The notes under the pieces: model-generated | Database searches by the model: none | The model's input: only the letters and a program-made list of their open reading frames with translations | What the model was told of the DNA's origin: nothing | NCBI GenBank assembly: GCA_000828835.1 | Contig: AP014633.1 | Coordinates: forward strand, 4,402,001-4,466,000 | DNA length: 64,000 bases | Origin: Thioploca ingrica | GTDB lineage: Bacteria; Pseudomonadota; Gammaproteobacteria; Beggiatoales; Beggiatoaceae | Reading direction: 5' to 3' | Shown here: positions 35,130-43,899 of the stretch, piece after piece | How positions within the stretch are numbered: the first letter of the stretch is position 1 | Layout: each line of letters starts with the position of its first letter | Position numbers and translations under genes: made by a program

Positions 35130-36629
35130 ATGAATACCAATAACCTTCCGCTACCGTTATACCGTGCCAGCCAAGTACGTGAACTGGACCGAATAACTAT
35201 TGAAGATATGGGTGTGCCGGGCATTTGTTTAATGGAGCGTGCTGGTCAGGTTGCTTTTAATATTTTAACCACACATTGGCCCAGAGCGCGCCGTATCATT
35301 GTATTATGTGGTACCGGCAATAATGGTGGCGATGGTTATATTCTAGCCAAATTAGCCTATCTAGCGGGTTACGATGTGACCGTATTACAACTGGGGGACA
35401 CGACTCAGTTAAAAGGCGATGCACGAATTGCTTTTGAAGCGATGATAGCAATTGGTTTAACTGCCCAAGTATTTACTGAAAAAAAATTGAGTATTGTTGA
35501 TGTGGTGGTTGACGCGTTACTCGGTACCGGACTTGACCGTGACGTATCAGGAGAATGGCGAGACGTTATTGAAGCCTTAAACCGCTGTACTTGTCCAGTC
35601 CTGTCATTAGATATTCCTTCGGGATTACATGCGGATACCGGAACCGTATTAGGCGTAGCAGTACGTGCCAATATTACGGTGAGCTTTATTGGCTTAAAAC
35701 AAGGTTTTTTTACCGGTGAAGGCCCAGACTATTGCGGGAAAGTGTATTTTGATGACTTAAAAGTTCCGCCGGTCATTTATAAACAAGTTAAAACTTCTGT
35801 CATGCGGCTAGATTATGATATTTTAAAAACCCGCGTTTGCAAACGCCCACGAACCGCTCACAAAGGCCGATTTGGACATGTACTCATCATTGGTGGCGAT
35901 AGCGGCATGACCGGTGCAGTTTGTCTAGCGGCTGAAGCGGCTGCTCGGGTTGGGGCTGGCAAAGTCAGTTTAGCAACGCGTCATGCTCATGCTACCTTGC
36001 TTAATTTAACTCGTCCCGAAATTATGAGTCATGGCATAGAAACCATTGAAGAACTTGAAGTTTTATTAACCCAAGTGGATATTATTGCCATTGGTCCGGG
36101 TCTGGGTCAATCTCATTGGGCACATGGCTTGTTAGAAGCGATTAAAGAACAACAAAAACCGATTGTCGTGGATGCCGATGCCCTGAATTTACTCGCCCGA
36201 TCCCCGTTTCGCTTACCGCATGGTGTATTAACTCCTCATCCCGGTGAGGCAGCGCGCTTATTAGAATTATCCACTCTGGAAGTTCAAAACGATAGATTTG
36301 CAGCCGTGCGGGCGTTACAACTGCGATTCGGCGGTGTTTGTGTGCTCAAAGGTGCTGGTACTTTAGTCGCAACCCCGAATGGCCAAATTGGTATTTGTAC
36401 GGCCGGTAATCCGGGAATGGCTTGTGGTGGGATGGGGGACGTTCTTACCGGGGTGATTGCCGGCTTATTAGCACAAGGATTATCGACTACTGAAGCCGCT
36501 CAATTAGGAGTATGTATCCATGGTAAGGCCGGCGATAAGGCTGCTTTAGAGGGTGAGCGCGGCTTATTACCGAGTGATTTAATGCCTTGGTTACGTTATT
36601 ATGCTAATCCGGAATTAAATCCCAAATGA
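35130..36629 (+). CDS. nnr: Bifunctional NAD(P)H-hydrate epimerase / ADP-dependent NAD(P)H-hydrate dehydratase
   Basis: 499 residues, metabolite repair of hydrated NADH and NADPH. N-terminal epimerase (YjeF_N, about 1-215): ASQVRELDRITIEDMGVPG, VLCGTGNNGGDGYI and SLDIPSGLHADTG. C-terminal ribokinase-like dehydratase (about 225-495): HKGRFGHVLIIGGDSGMTGA, GLGQS, LTPHPGEAARLL and AGNPGMACGGMGDVLTGVIA. The first ATG (35130) is followed by NTNNLPLPLYRASQVREL. Its stop overlaps the tsaE start as ATGA. Confidence 0.97.
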   Translation: MNTNNLPLPLYRASQVRELDRITIEDMGVPGICLMERAGQVAFNILTTHWPRARRIIVLCGTGNNGGDGYILAKLAYLAGYDVTVLQLGDTTQLKGDARIAFEAMIAIGLTAQVFTEKKLSIVDVVVDALLGTGLDRDVSGEWRDVIEALNRCTCPVLSLDIPSGLHADTGTVLGVAVRANITVSFIGLKQGFFTGEGPDYCGKVYFDDLKVPPVIYKQVKTSVMRLDYDILKTRVCKRPRTAHKGRFGHVLIIGGDSGMTGAVCLAAEAAARVGAGKVSLATRHAHATLLNLTRPEIMSHGIETIEELEVLLTQVDIIAIGPGLGQSHWAHGLLEAIKEQQKPIVVDADALNLLARSPFRLPHGVLTPHPGEAARLLELSTLEVQNDRFAAVRALQLRFGGVCVLKGAGTLVATPNGQIGICTAGNPGMACGGMGDVLTGVIAGLLAQGLSTTEAAQLGVCIHGKAGDKAALEGERGLLPSDLMPWLRYYANPELNPK

Positions 36630-37111
36630 ATCATTATATTATTTCTAATGCGGCCATGATGGAAGCCTTTGGTAGTCAATTGGTACCTGCTTGTCAGACG
36701 CGTACCATTTTACATCTCCAAGGAGAATTAGGTGCGGGTAAGACTACGCTAGTACGCGGTTTTTTACGGGCATTAGGACATACTGGTGCCGTGAAAAGCC
36801 CCACTTATACTTTAGTTGAACCTTACCAAATCAGTGGTAAAAAAATTTATCATTTTGATTTTTACCGGTTAACTGACCCGGAAGAGTTAGAATACATGGG
36901 AATACGAGATTATTTGACTGAAGAGATGTTGGCACTCATTGAATGGCCGGAAAAAGGGGGCGGATTAACGCCGGCGGCTGACCTGCAAATTCAATTATTT
37001 TACCATAATCAAACTGAACGGTTATTGAAATTACAAGCGCTAACCGCTATTGGACAAACCGTGGTGACTCATATAAGCAATCGAGTTGAGTTCTCAACTC
37101 AGTCAGGCTGA
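36626..37111 (+). CDS. tsaE: tRNA threonylcarbamoyladenosine biosynthesis ATPase
   Basis: 161 residues. Works with TsaB and TsaD to form t6A37 in tRNAs reading ANN codons. Walker A GELGAGKTTLVRGFL (about 32-46), then VKSPTYTLVEPY, the YHFDFYRLTDPEEL run typical of TsaE, and EWPEKGGG. Translationally coupled to nnr by a 4-nt overlap (ATGA). The last 25 or so residues extend beyond the core domain. Confidence 0.96.
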   Translation: MNHYIISNAAMMEAFGSQLVPACQTRTILHLQGELGAGKTTLVRGFLRALGHTGAVKSPTYTLVEPYQISGKKIYHFDFYRLTDPEELEYMGIRDYLTEEMLALIEWPEKGGGLTPAADLQIQLFYHNQTERLLKLQALTAIGQTVVTHISNRVEFSTQSG

Positions 37112-37219
37112 TCTATACTATATCGTTGACCCGATTTAATCGAATTAAATTCTTACTGGGATACCCGCCTACGGTAAAATAACTAATTGATATTCTTATA
37201 GTCAGCTTGAGTAAATCAG

Positions 37220-37228
37220 TGATATAAT
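37220..37228 (+). promoter_or_regulatory. Extended -10 promoter candidate for sqdB
   Basis: TGATATAAT (TGnTATAAT) lies about 115 bp before the sqdB start in an AT-rich 230-bp gap. The -35 position has no good match, as is allowed for extended -10 promoters. Confidence 0.35.
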
Positions 37229-37343
37229 AAAAGACTTAATCATCAGCGTCTAAAAAAATAGCCATGATGGTGATAATCAGTTAAACGGCAAAATAAATTA
37301 AACATGAGTAATGGGTCTATTTTAAAAACCAGAGGTGAAAAAA

Positions 37344-38510
37344 GTGAAAATTCTTGTACTGGGCGGTGATGGTTTTTGCGGTTGGCCAAACGCTTTGCAC
37401 CTTTCCTACATCGGCCATGAAGTGGGAATCGTTGATAATTTATCGCGACGCAAAATAGATGTTGAACTGGAAGTAGAATCCTTAACACCCATTACTTCGA
37501 TTCATACCCGTTTAGCGGCTTGGCGTGAAGTCAGTGGCAAAGAAATCTCTTTTTTTAATCTGGATATTGCACAAGAATATTACCAATTTCTCGCGTTGGT
37601 GAAAGAATTTCGGCCAGAGGTCATTGTCCATTTTGCTGAACAACGGTCAGCACCTTATTCTACTTTGTCAGAACGAACTAAACGCTATACCGTTGATAAC
37701 AATATCAATGCCACTAACAATGTGCTGTGTGCTATCGTCGAGTCTGGCTTAGACATTTATCTCGTTCATTTGGGTTCGATTGGGGTATATGGGTATCACA
37801 CCACCGTGATGGAAATCCCTGAAGGCTATTTGAAGATCCAAGTACAATCGCGTTCGGGTGAATCAGTGGAGCAAGAAATTCTTTATCCCGCTGATACCGA
37901 AAGTATTTATCACATGACCAAAGCCCAGGATCAATTGTTATTTCACTATTACAATAAAAACAATGGCATCAGAATTACCGATTTACATCAAGGTAATGTT
38001 TGGGGAACTCGAACCCAAGAAACTAAGTTAGATGAGCGGCTAATTAACCGTTTCGATTACGATGGGGTTTATGGAACCGTTCTCAATCGCTTTATAATCC
38101 AAGCTGCAGTAGGATATCCTTTAACGGTCTATGGTAATGGTGGCCAAACGCGTGCGTTCATTCATATTCAAGACACCACTCGTTGCATTGAATTAGCTAT
38201 CAACAATCCGCCTCCCAAAGGAGCTAAAGTTCAGATATTTAATCAAATTACTCAAACTCATCGGATTAAGGATTTAGCTGAAACTATTGCCAAAATGATT
38301 CCCAGTGTAAAAATAAATTATGTCGATAACCCGCGTAAAGATATTGAAGATAAAGAAAACGAATTTTTTGTTGCCAAGGAATGCTTTTTATCCATGGGCT
38401 TAAAACCGATCTTTTTAGAAAAAGGACTGATTGAAGAAATCCATGATATCGCTAATAAATATCAACATCGCTGTGATCTGACGAAAATTCCTCCACCGGT
38501 TTGGACCTAG
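37344..38510 (+). CDS. sqdB: UDP-sulfoquinovose synthase
   Basis: 388 residues. NAD+-dependent short-chain dehydrogenase/epimerase-fold enzyme that joins sulfite to UDP-glucose to give UDP-sulfoquinovose, the sulfolipid (SQDG) headgroup donor. Signatures: KILVLGGDGFCGWPNALHLS (Rossmann plus the FCGWP hallmark), VDNLSRRKID, HFAEQRSAPYS, TDLHQGNVWGTRT, and the catalytic pair in YHMTKAQ. I chose the GTG at 37344 because AGAGG is 8 nt upstream and this matches the usual N terminus; an in-frame GTG at 37335 overlaps the ribosome site. Followed after 50 bp by an uncharacterised gene. Confidence 0.94.
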   Translation: MKILVLGGDGFCGWPNALHLSYIGHEVGIVDNLSRRKIDVELEVESLTPITSIHTRLAAWREVSGKEISFFNLDIAQEYYQFLALVKEFRPEVIVHFAEQRSAPYSTLSERTKRYTVDNNINATNNVLCAIVESGLDIYLVHLGSIGVYGYHTTVMEIPEGYLKIQVQSRSGESVEQEILYPADTESIYHMTKAQDQLLFHYYNKNNGIRITDLHQGNVWGTRTQETKLDERLINRFDYDGVYGTVLNRFIIQAAVGYPLTVYGNGGQTRAFIHIQDTTRCIELAINNPPPKGAKVQIFNQITQTHRIKDLAETIAKMIPSVKINYVDNPRKDIEDKENEFFVAKECFLSMGLKPIFLEKGLIEEIHDIANKYQHRCDLTKIPPPVWT

Positions 38511-38560
38511 ATAAACTAACTCCCGCAGAATAGCGGTTAACACTTCTAAAGGAATCACCC

Positions 38561-39709
38561 ATGGCAAGCAAATATCAAAGTTACTTTCATTTTTTAGTGG
38601 CCAAATTTTATAGAAATTATCGGCGGTATCAAATTGCTAAACTGATTACCTGGGAACCACTACCTCCTTTGGAAGAAGGTTGTACCGCTATTATTGGGAT
38701 GTGTTCAAGAATTCCTTATATTTTAGGCGCTAACTTATATTGTCTGAGTAAAAATCGTTGGTCGGATTTGAAAGCGATTATCATTGCAGTTGATGCTGAA
38801 AAAAGTAGCTTACCAGCCGGATTTGAAGAAGAAGTCATTAAACAATTTCCTGAATTAAAATTAACTTTTATTTACTATAATCATCGCCAAGCGCAGTTCA
38901 CCGCTCAAGTCAATGATCCTTATATTTATTCATGGTTGTCTTGGAGTTTATGTTTAAATCATATCTGGACGAAAACCGCCCTGATTCAAGATTACGATGC
39001 GTTGATCTTAGGAAAGGAGATATTGGCAAAACGTTATCAAGCTTTCAGCGAATCTGGAGCCAAAATGCAAGGCATTACCTGGTATAAAGGCAATAATTTT
39101 GTGGTAGAAGATCATTTAGCCACAACCTTCGAGGCTTTTATTGACGTTAATTGGATTCGCTCCTTTCCTCCGGTCATGGGACACAATAAATTCGGTATCT
39201 TTAAAGGTCGCCAAGTCAATTATGATACCTACCTGGATATCCAAGCGAATTATACCCCAGAATCTCAGCGTACCGTCATGCCCATGAGTTTAGAAGATTT
39301 GGCTCACCCTTCTAATCTGATTACGCAATATATGCGCTTTAGAAATTCGCCGGGTAAACCTTCGCTATGTTTTTCAATTCCCATGCTGCCTTTCTTTTAT
39401 TTTCTTGCGGGAAGAACCAACGCCTTCACGATAGCAACGCAAGCACTGCAACGCGGTGATCCCGAACACGTTGATCTGTTAGGTGATGGTGTGCAAATGA
39501 ATCTGACTTTATTAGATATTGCGTCAATTGACTTTAACTTTAAACTGATACTACAAGTCTTACTCAGATATGAAATTAAACCGTTTAAAGAGTTAATTGA
39601 TTACGGCATAGCACTCTATCAAATCATTAAAACCCCGGTTGAGCAAATTTGGCTAGGAGATTTTACTCCCGTGCAAAGAGAATGGATAGCAGCAGCAAAA
39701 AGGTTGTAA
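38561..39709 (+). CDS. Uncharacterised protein next to sqdB, possibly glycosyltransferase-like
   Basis: 382 residues, no signal peptide and no clear membrane helices. The N-terminal half alternates beta strands and helices (CTAIIGMCSRIPYILGANLY, LKAIIIAVDAEK, LTFIYYNH), then TALIQDYDALILGKEIL with an acidic DYD that could be the metal motif of a GT-A fold, and ITWYKGNNFVVEDHLATTFE. It is not the classical sqdX/sqdD type. Co-orientation and the 50-bp distance suggest shared expression with sqdB, so sulfoquinovosyl transfer is a possibility, but I do not recognise the family with certainty. Confidence 0.6.
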   Translation: MASKYQSYFHFLVAKFYRNYRRYQIAKLITWEPLPPLEEGCTAIIGMCSRIPYILGANLYCLSKNRWSDLKAIIIAVDAEKSSLPAGFEEEVIKQFPELKLTFIYYNHRQAQFTAQVNDPYIYSWLSWSLCLNHIWTKTALIQDYDALILGKEILAKRYQAFSESGAKMQGITWYKGNNFVVEDHLATTFEAFIDVNWIRSFPPVMGHNKFGIFKGRQVNYDTYLDIQANYTPESQRTVMPMSLEDLAHPSNLITQYMRFRNSPGKPSLCFSIPMLPFFYFLAGRTNAFTIATQALQRGDPEHVDLLGDGVQMNLTLLDIASIDFNFKLILQVLLRYEIKPFKELIDYGIALYQIIKTPVEQIWLGDFTPVQREWIAAAKRL

Positions 39710-39811
39710 ACAACAAGACCGGGGTTTGAATAATGGTTTTTATCTAAGTCAAGCTTTGGCTTCCAATGATTCAATTTGAAATTCAAAGCTTGAACAAGAT
39801 TCAAAGTGACT

Positions 39812-40369
39812 CTACGGTTTCCATTTGATATTACAACCAATACTCGGGGTTTGCTCGGGGTTTACCGGTTGCCCGACTAAAATAGCATCCAGTGCAGCAC
39901 GAATATCTTTTCCGGTGACTGGAATATTATTCTTCGGTCTCGCATCATCGAGTTGTCCACGATAAACACATTTCAATTGATTATCAAAAAGATAAAAATC
40001 TGGGGTACAGGCAGCTTGATAAGCTTTAGCAACTTCTTGAGTTTCATCATATAAATAGGGAAAAGGATAACTTTTTTCTTGCGCTACCTGTTTCATGTTT
40101 GCCGGTGAATCATCCGGATAATTCACCACATCGTTAGAGTTAATCGCAATAAAAGCAATTCCTTTTGCCTGATAGTCATGAGCGAGTTTTATAAGTTCAT
40201 CTTGTACGTGTTTAACGTAGGGACAATGATTACAAATAAACATAATCAAGGTTGCTATTTCTGCTTTTAAACTGTGCAGGGTTACTTTTTTCCCCGTAAC
40301 GACATCGAGTAAATTAAAGTCGGGTGCAATGGTGCCCAGCGGCATCATATTAGAGGGTGTTGCAGCCAT
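39812..40369 (-). CDS. Thioredoxin-like redoxin (AhpC/TSA-like, TlpA fold)
   Basis: 185 residues without signal peptide. The N-terminal strand IAPDFNLLDVVTGKKVTLHS leads to LIMFICNHCPYVKHVQDEL with the CNHC active site (CxxC, about 48-51), then GIAFIAINSNDVVNYPDDSP, YLYDETQEVAKAYQAACTPDFYLFD (cis-Pro after Thr) and LDDARPKNNIP. This CNHCP branch is widespread in cyanobacteria and proteobacteria, and its physiological partner is not defined. Convergent with the sqdB-linked gene. Confidence 0.9.
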   Translation of the reverse strand: MAATPSNMMPLGTIAPDFNLLDVVTGKKVTLHSLKAEIATLIMFICNHCPYVKHVQDELIKLAHDYQAKGIAFIAINSNDVVNYPDDSPANMKQVAQEKSYPFPYLYDETQEVAKAYQAACTPDFYLFDNQLKCVYRGQLDDARPKNNIPVTGKDIRAALDAILVGQPVNPEQTPSIGCNIKWKP

Positions 40370-40507
40370 AATGAGTTGTCCTTTTGACGTTATGAATAAG
40401 CAATACCGGACGACGCTCTAAGTATTTCACTTAGGATAGCACCGCCCTGGTAAGTGAGATAAATCACTTTAACTTTTTTCTTTCTTTGTTCATCGCCTTA
40501 AACGGCT

Positions 40508-41677
40508 TCACATATTGTCACGATGAACTTCATAAAGTGACATCACCTTGTTGACATATTGTTGAGTTTGCCTATAAGGTGGTATTTTATTGCCGTGACG
40601 TTTCACTGCATATTCTCCAGCGTTATAACCGGCAATTGCCAATTTCTTGTTATTATCAAAAAGTTCTAACAAGTAACGTAAATAACGAGCACCGGCATAA
40701 ACATTAGCAATAGGGTCAGTCAAATTTCTAACACCGAAGCGTCTCCCGGTAGCGGGCATCAGTTGCATTAACCCCACCGCACCTCGTGGGGAGCGAGCAT
40801 GGGGATTATAAGATGATTCTGCTTGAATGATGGCATGCAATAAAGCAGGATCAACTTGAGTTTGCTCGGCAATTTCCTGTATAAGACTGCCATAGTTCTT
40901 ATAATTCCCACGCGGTTTAGCAGCACCACTAGACTGGGTCTGGTCAGTTTGGTTTGGATCATAATTGCGCGGATCAATGGCTTGTTTCTCTGAATTATCA
41001 CGCGTGGTTACTTCACCCTCATCAAACAGGATGTTGTTGATCGCGGCTATATCATCTGCCGAGGGTTCACTGATAAACAACTGTTTGAAAATAGCTTGAT
41101 TGATTTCTATTTTTTTCAAACTATCCCAGTTGGGATGTAATGCTAACCGGCTTTTTGCTGGCGTGCCTAAACAAATTTTACTATTACCACTCCTTGGATT
41201 GAGGTGAGGTGTATTAAAAACAGTAGGTGAATTTGCATCAGCGATATCAGGTGGTTTAGTCCTTTGAAGAACCGTTGTTGGAAATTCGGCTACCGCTTTA
41301 ATCTCCCTGGTTTGAATAGTCCCGCGCTGGGGTTCAATTAGGTTAGCTTTAACTTTTGGGGAGATTGTGGTTTTTTGTTTAGCAATTTCAACTGTTGTCT
41401 TAGGTGAAATTATTTTTTCTGGCTTAGTTGCTGTTTGAGTTTCAGTTTGGAAAGAAGCCCTCTTGGGTAGTTGAACACTTTCAGCGAGTGTAACCGAACT
41501 TTTCAGTTCATTTTGGTTAGAACGTGTACAGTTCTCTTCATTGGAATGATCACATGAACGAAAAGCAACGTGAGTTGGTAATGGTTTACTAATAAAGCTG
41601 ATTTGCTCAGGTTTATAAGTATGTGAACAGGCAGATAAACTGGTAATGGCAAGTACCAAAACTAATTTCCTTGGCAT
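40508..41677 (-). CDS. Lipoprotein lytic transglycosylase (SLT domain)
   Basis: 389 residues. Lipoprotein signal with lipobox LSAC (Cys about 17). Residues 20-240 are Thr/Pro/Lys-rich and probably disordered. The C-terminal SLT domain (about 265-375): LIQEIAEQTQVDPALLHAII, catalytic Glu in QAESSYNPHARSPRGAVG, LMQLMPATGRRFGV, DPIANVYAGARYLRYLL and AIAGYNAGEYAVKRHG. Cleaves peptidoglycan to 1,6-anhydromuropeptides at the outer membrane. Long spacers of this kind can reach from the outer membrane to the wall. Confidence 0.93.
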   Translation of the reverse strand: MPRKLVLVLAITSLSACSHTYKPEQISFISKPLPTHVAFRSCDHSNEENCTRSNQNELKSSVTLAESVQLPKRASFQTETQTATKPEKIISPKTTVEIAKQKTTISPKVKANLIEPQRGTIQTREIKAVAEFPTTVLQRTKPPDIADANSPTVFNTPHLNPRSGNSKICLGTPAKSRLALHPNWDSLKKIEINQAIFKQLFISEPSADDIAAINNILFDEGEVTTRDNSEKQAIDPRNYDPNQTDQTQSSGAAKPRGNYKNYGSLIQEIAEQTQVDPALLHAIIQAESSYNPHARSPRGAVGLMQLMPATGRRFGVRNLTDPIANVYAGARYLRYLLELFDNNKKLAIAGYNAGEYAVKRHGNKIPPYRQTQQYVNKVMSLYEVHRDNM

Positions 41678-41908
41678 TAAATGAAATCCTCCTAAAATAT
41701 TCTGTTTAAAGAACTTGGATTCTATTAATTTCTTTGCTACGATGCTCCTTTTAATTAGATTAAAAGCACTATTTAATTTAAGTGATTAATATCACCGATT
41801 ACTAATATAACAATTATATAAGCGAGTTACAACTACAAAAATTGTTTATTGTTTATCGAGTGATTAAGGGTAAAATTAAATAACTTTGCTATTTTCTGTG
41901 TCAAAGTT
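41678..41908. other. AT-rich upstream region of the transglycosylase gene
   Basis: No ORF. It ends in CTGTGTCAAAGTT, the bases that would form the 5' guide of the adjacent omega-RNA-like element. Confidence 0.4.
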
Positions 41909-42312
41909 AACTACCCCGCCCTCAAGGGCGGAGCTTGCAGAAGCTCGGTTGACCAGACTCAGTGCCGTTACGGGTACTACGCTGACCAGAGGTCGTTAAG
42001 ACTTACCAGTGGATGCTTCCTGAGTCCACTGCTCTAATCAGAATCACGTTGGGGAAAAGATAAAGCCCCGAAGGTTCTGACCGTCATGGGTCACTGTGAG
42101 AGCCGCTTATCAGCCTTGTCGAAGGGAGATGGCGGGCAACCGCTGCGTCACTAGCCCCTTACGGGGATAGCTCAACCGCCTGACTGCCGGGAAAGACCAG
42201 CACCTCATTTTTAACTAGATAACTTAACAAAAACAGGAGCGAGAACCGGGTCAACTTCCGCCGACGCGCTATCCCTCCCCACCCTGAAGAACAAGGTTTC
42301 TCGCGTAATTTG
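41909..42312 (+). mobile_element. HEARO-type (IscB omega-RNA) IS200/605-like element without ORF, copy 2
   Basis: 404 bp, homologous to 411-823 in reverse orientation. Begins AACTACCCCGCCCTCAAGGG (left-end hairpin) and ends GTTTCTCGCGTAATTTG directly before ATGA (42313-42316), as in copy 1. Shared internal blocks: GGTCGTTAAGACTTACCAG, ATGCTTCCTGAGTC, AAGCCCCGAAGGTT, TTGTCGAAGGGAGATGGCGG and GGAAAGACCAGCACCT. Paired changes keep the stem at 42007-42031. The 5' flank differs from copy 1, as expected if the flank is the guide. No nuclease frame. Confidence 0.72.
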
Positions 42313-42772
42313 ATGAAAAGGATACAATGTCTAATTTCTGACATCTTTGAATCTTTATTCAGCTGTTAGATTTTATTCACTAGACGTTATCGGCAATAAC
42401 GGTAGACACTGATTTTGCGTCAGGTAACTCACTAGTTTTATAACCACTCATGTCTATTGAAATTGAATCAAGAAAAAATTCTATTGATAGAGAAAGGTTA
42501 GGGTATTTTTTAATATAAAATGGAGTTTTGATGATATCATTTAATGATATCAGTGCTTAATCTGCTAATACTGGTAAAATAAACTCTTATGGAGAAAAGC
42601 CAGTTTAGGAAAGCTAACGTAGTTAATTATTGGTAGGATCATTGTGGCTTTGGAATAGGCTAAGCGATATAAATTTATAAAAAATATCAGGGTTAGAAGA
42701 CCATCGGAGAAAAGCAAAAAATAAAATTACACCACTGATTTTAAAGTGGTGGCTCATATAAGGAGAAATAAA
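42313..42772. other. AT-rich intergenic region with a perfect palindrome
   Basis: 460 bp without a supported gene. The ATG abutting the element opens only an 18-codon frame. A perfect 21-bp palindrome TGATATCAT-TTA-ATGATATCA lies at 42532-42552 and could be an operator. A hairpin CCACTGATTTTAAAGTGG lies just before the ribosome site of the next gene. Confidence 0.5.
42532..42552. promoter_or_regulatory. Perfect 21-bp palindrome, candidate operator
   Basis: Arms of 9 bp (TGATATCAT) around a TTA centre, 220 bp before the next gene. The form fits a homodimeric regulator, but no regulator gene is adjacent. Confidence 0.35.
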
Positions 42773-43084
42773 ATGTCTACCGACAAATTTATTTTCAAAG
42801 TCCACACCAATGGTCAAGTTGAACGTGTTAAAGATTGTGATAATCTGACTTTCTCAGATGTGATTAATGGTCTTGGTATTGCCAGAAATGAGATAAAATG
42901 CAAACCCATTAAGGATAGTGGTATTTATGCGTTTTATAACTATGATAAAAGTGATGTATTGATTTTTGCTATACCGGAACGTCAAATTGATCACATTAAA
43001 CGGCCTCATGAACATGAGGTAATGCATGGTATTTTAGCTAGCCAGTTTAGAATAGTATCTATGCCACAAGTGACTTCATATTAA
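42773..43084 (+). CDS. Small hypothetical protein
   Basis: 103 residues from MSTDKFIFKVHTNGQVERV, with AAGGAG 8 nt upstream. Compact, mixed alpha/beta, charged; no signal peptide. Segments such as DVINGLGIARNEIKCKPIKD and SDVLIFAIPERQIDHIKR suggest a small cytosolic fold. No family recognised. Convergent with the FinO-like gene. Confidence 0.6.
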   Translation: MSTDKFIFKVHTNGQVERVKDCDNLTFSDVINGLGIARNEIKCKPIKDSGIYAFYNYDKSDVLIFAIPERQIDHIKRPHEHEVMHGILASQFRIVSMPQVTSY

Positions 43085-43224
43085 TTTACTATTCACTCGA
43101 GTTAACTTCAGGTGACTTTTTAACTGATAAACCGATTCACTGGCAATTAAAATAATTAACTCATTTCTAACCTTACCTTCCTGCGGGTTACTCTTAACAA
43201 ACCAACAGGAAGGTTGAAAAAAAG

Positions 43225-43896
43225 CTACTCTGGGGTTTCTGAATTGAGTTCGGAGGGTACATCTACTTTTCTTTCATAAACTTGTATCGATGGTTCGAGT
43301 AGCTCAAATCCATTTTTAATTCGATGCCCCATTTTACCCGTAATAGAAGCAACCCAAGTAGGATATTCCTCATTCGCTTTTAACAATTTGTTCCACGTTC
43401 GTGGACGCACTTTCATCTGTACGATTTGCCCTTCAACATTCACATAAAATCGTTGCCAACCTCTTTTAATCGTCTGAGATTGTGTTGGTAATTGATTAAT
43501 TTTAATATTGATTTCTAATTTACCTTTCGTTTTAGGTGTTTTGATAGTGGGTTGTTTGCTAGGTGTTCGGATTCGATCAGCATCCGATTTAATAATACCT
43601 GGCCTTCTTCGTAATCCAAAAGCTGATCTCGGTCGGTTTATTGCTTGTACCGGTGGCCTATCCTCAATTGTTTTTGGAAAAATGACCTCCGTTTTTTTCT
43701 TTAATCCTAATGTCAGTAACGGAGTTTGCTTTTCATTAAAAGTATCTTCTTCTAATGGCTTCCACTCCCGTTTTTTCCTGACACCCAGTGCCAGTTTCGG
43801 CTGTTTTTCAATAGTGTCTTCCTCATGATGGATCGGACTCTCTTCGGGTTTCCTTTTGAGCCCCAATGTTAATTTCGAGCGTTTACCTATAGTCAT
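43225..43896 (-). CDS. FinO-like RNA-binding protein with N-terminal GLRRR-type repeats
   Basis: 223 residues. The N-terminal 110 residues hold four copies of a short basic motif: KLTLGLKRK, KLALGVRKK, LLTLGLKKK and RSAFGLRRR. The C-terminal domain (about 125-210) has KLEINIKINQLP, RGWQRFYVNVEGQIVQMKVR, NKLLKANEEYPTWVASITG and FELLEPSIQVYERK, which resembles proteins annotated as fertility-inhibition FinO-like in cyanobacteria. RNA binding is inferred from that label and the basic repeats. The ribosome site AAAGGAG lies in the end of the upstream phosphoesterase gene, with 3 nt between them, so the two are coupled. Confidence 0.65.
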   Translation of the reverse strand: MTIGKRSKLTLGLKRKPEESPIHHEEDTIEKQPKLALGVRKKREWKPLEEDTFNEKQTPLLTLGLKKKTEVIFPKTIEDRPPVQAINRPRSAFGLRRRPGIIKSDADRIRTPSKQPTIKTPKTKGKLEINIKINQLPTQSQTIKRGWQRFYVNVEGQIVQMKVRPRTWNKLLKANEEYPTWVASITGKMGHRIKNGFELLEPSIQVYERKVDVPSELNSETPE

Positions 43897-43899
43897 AAT

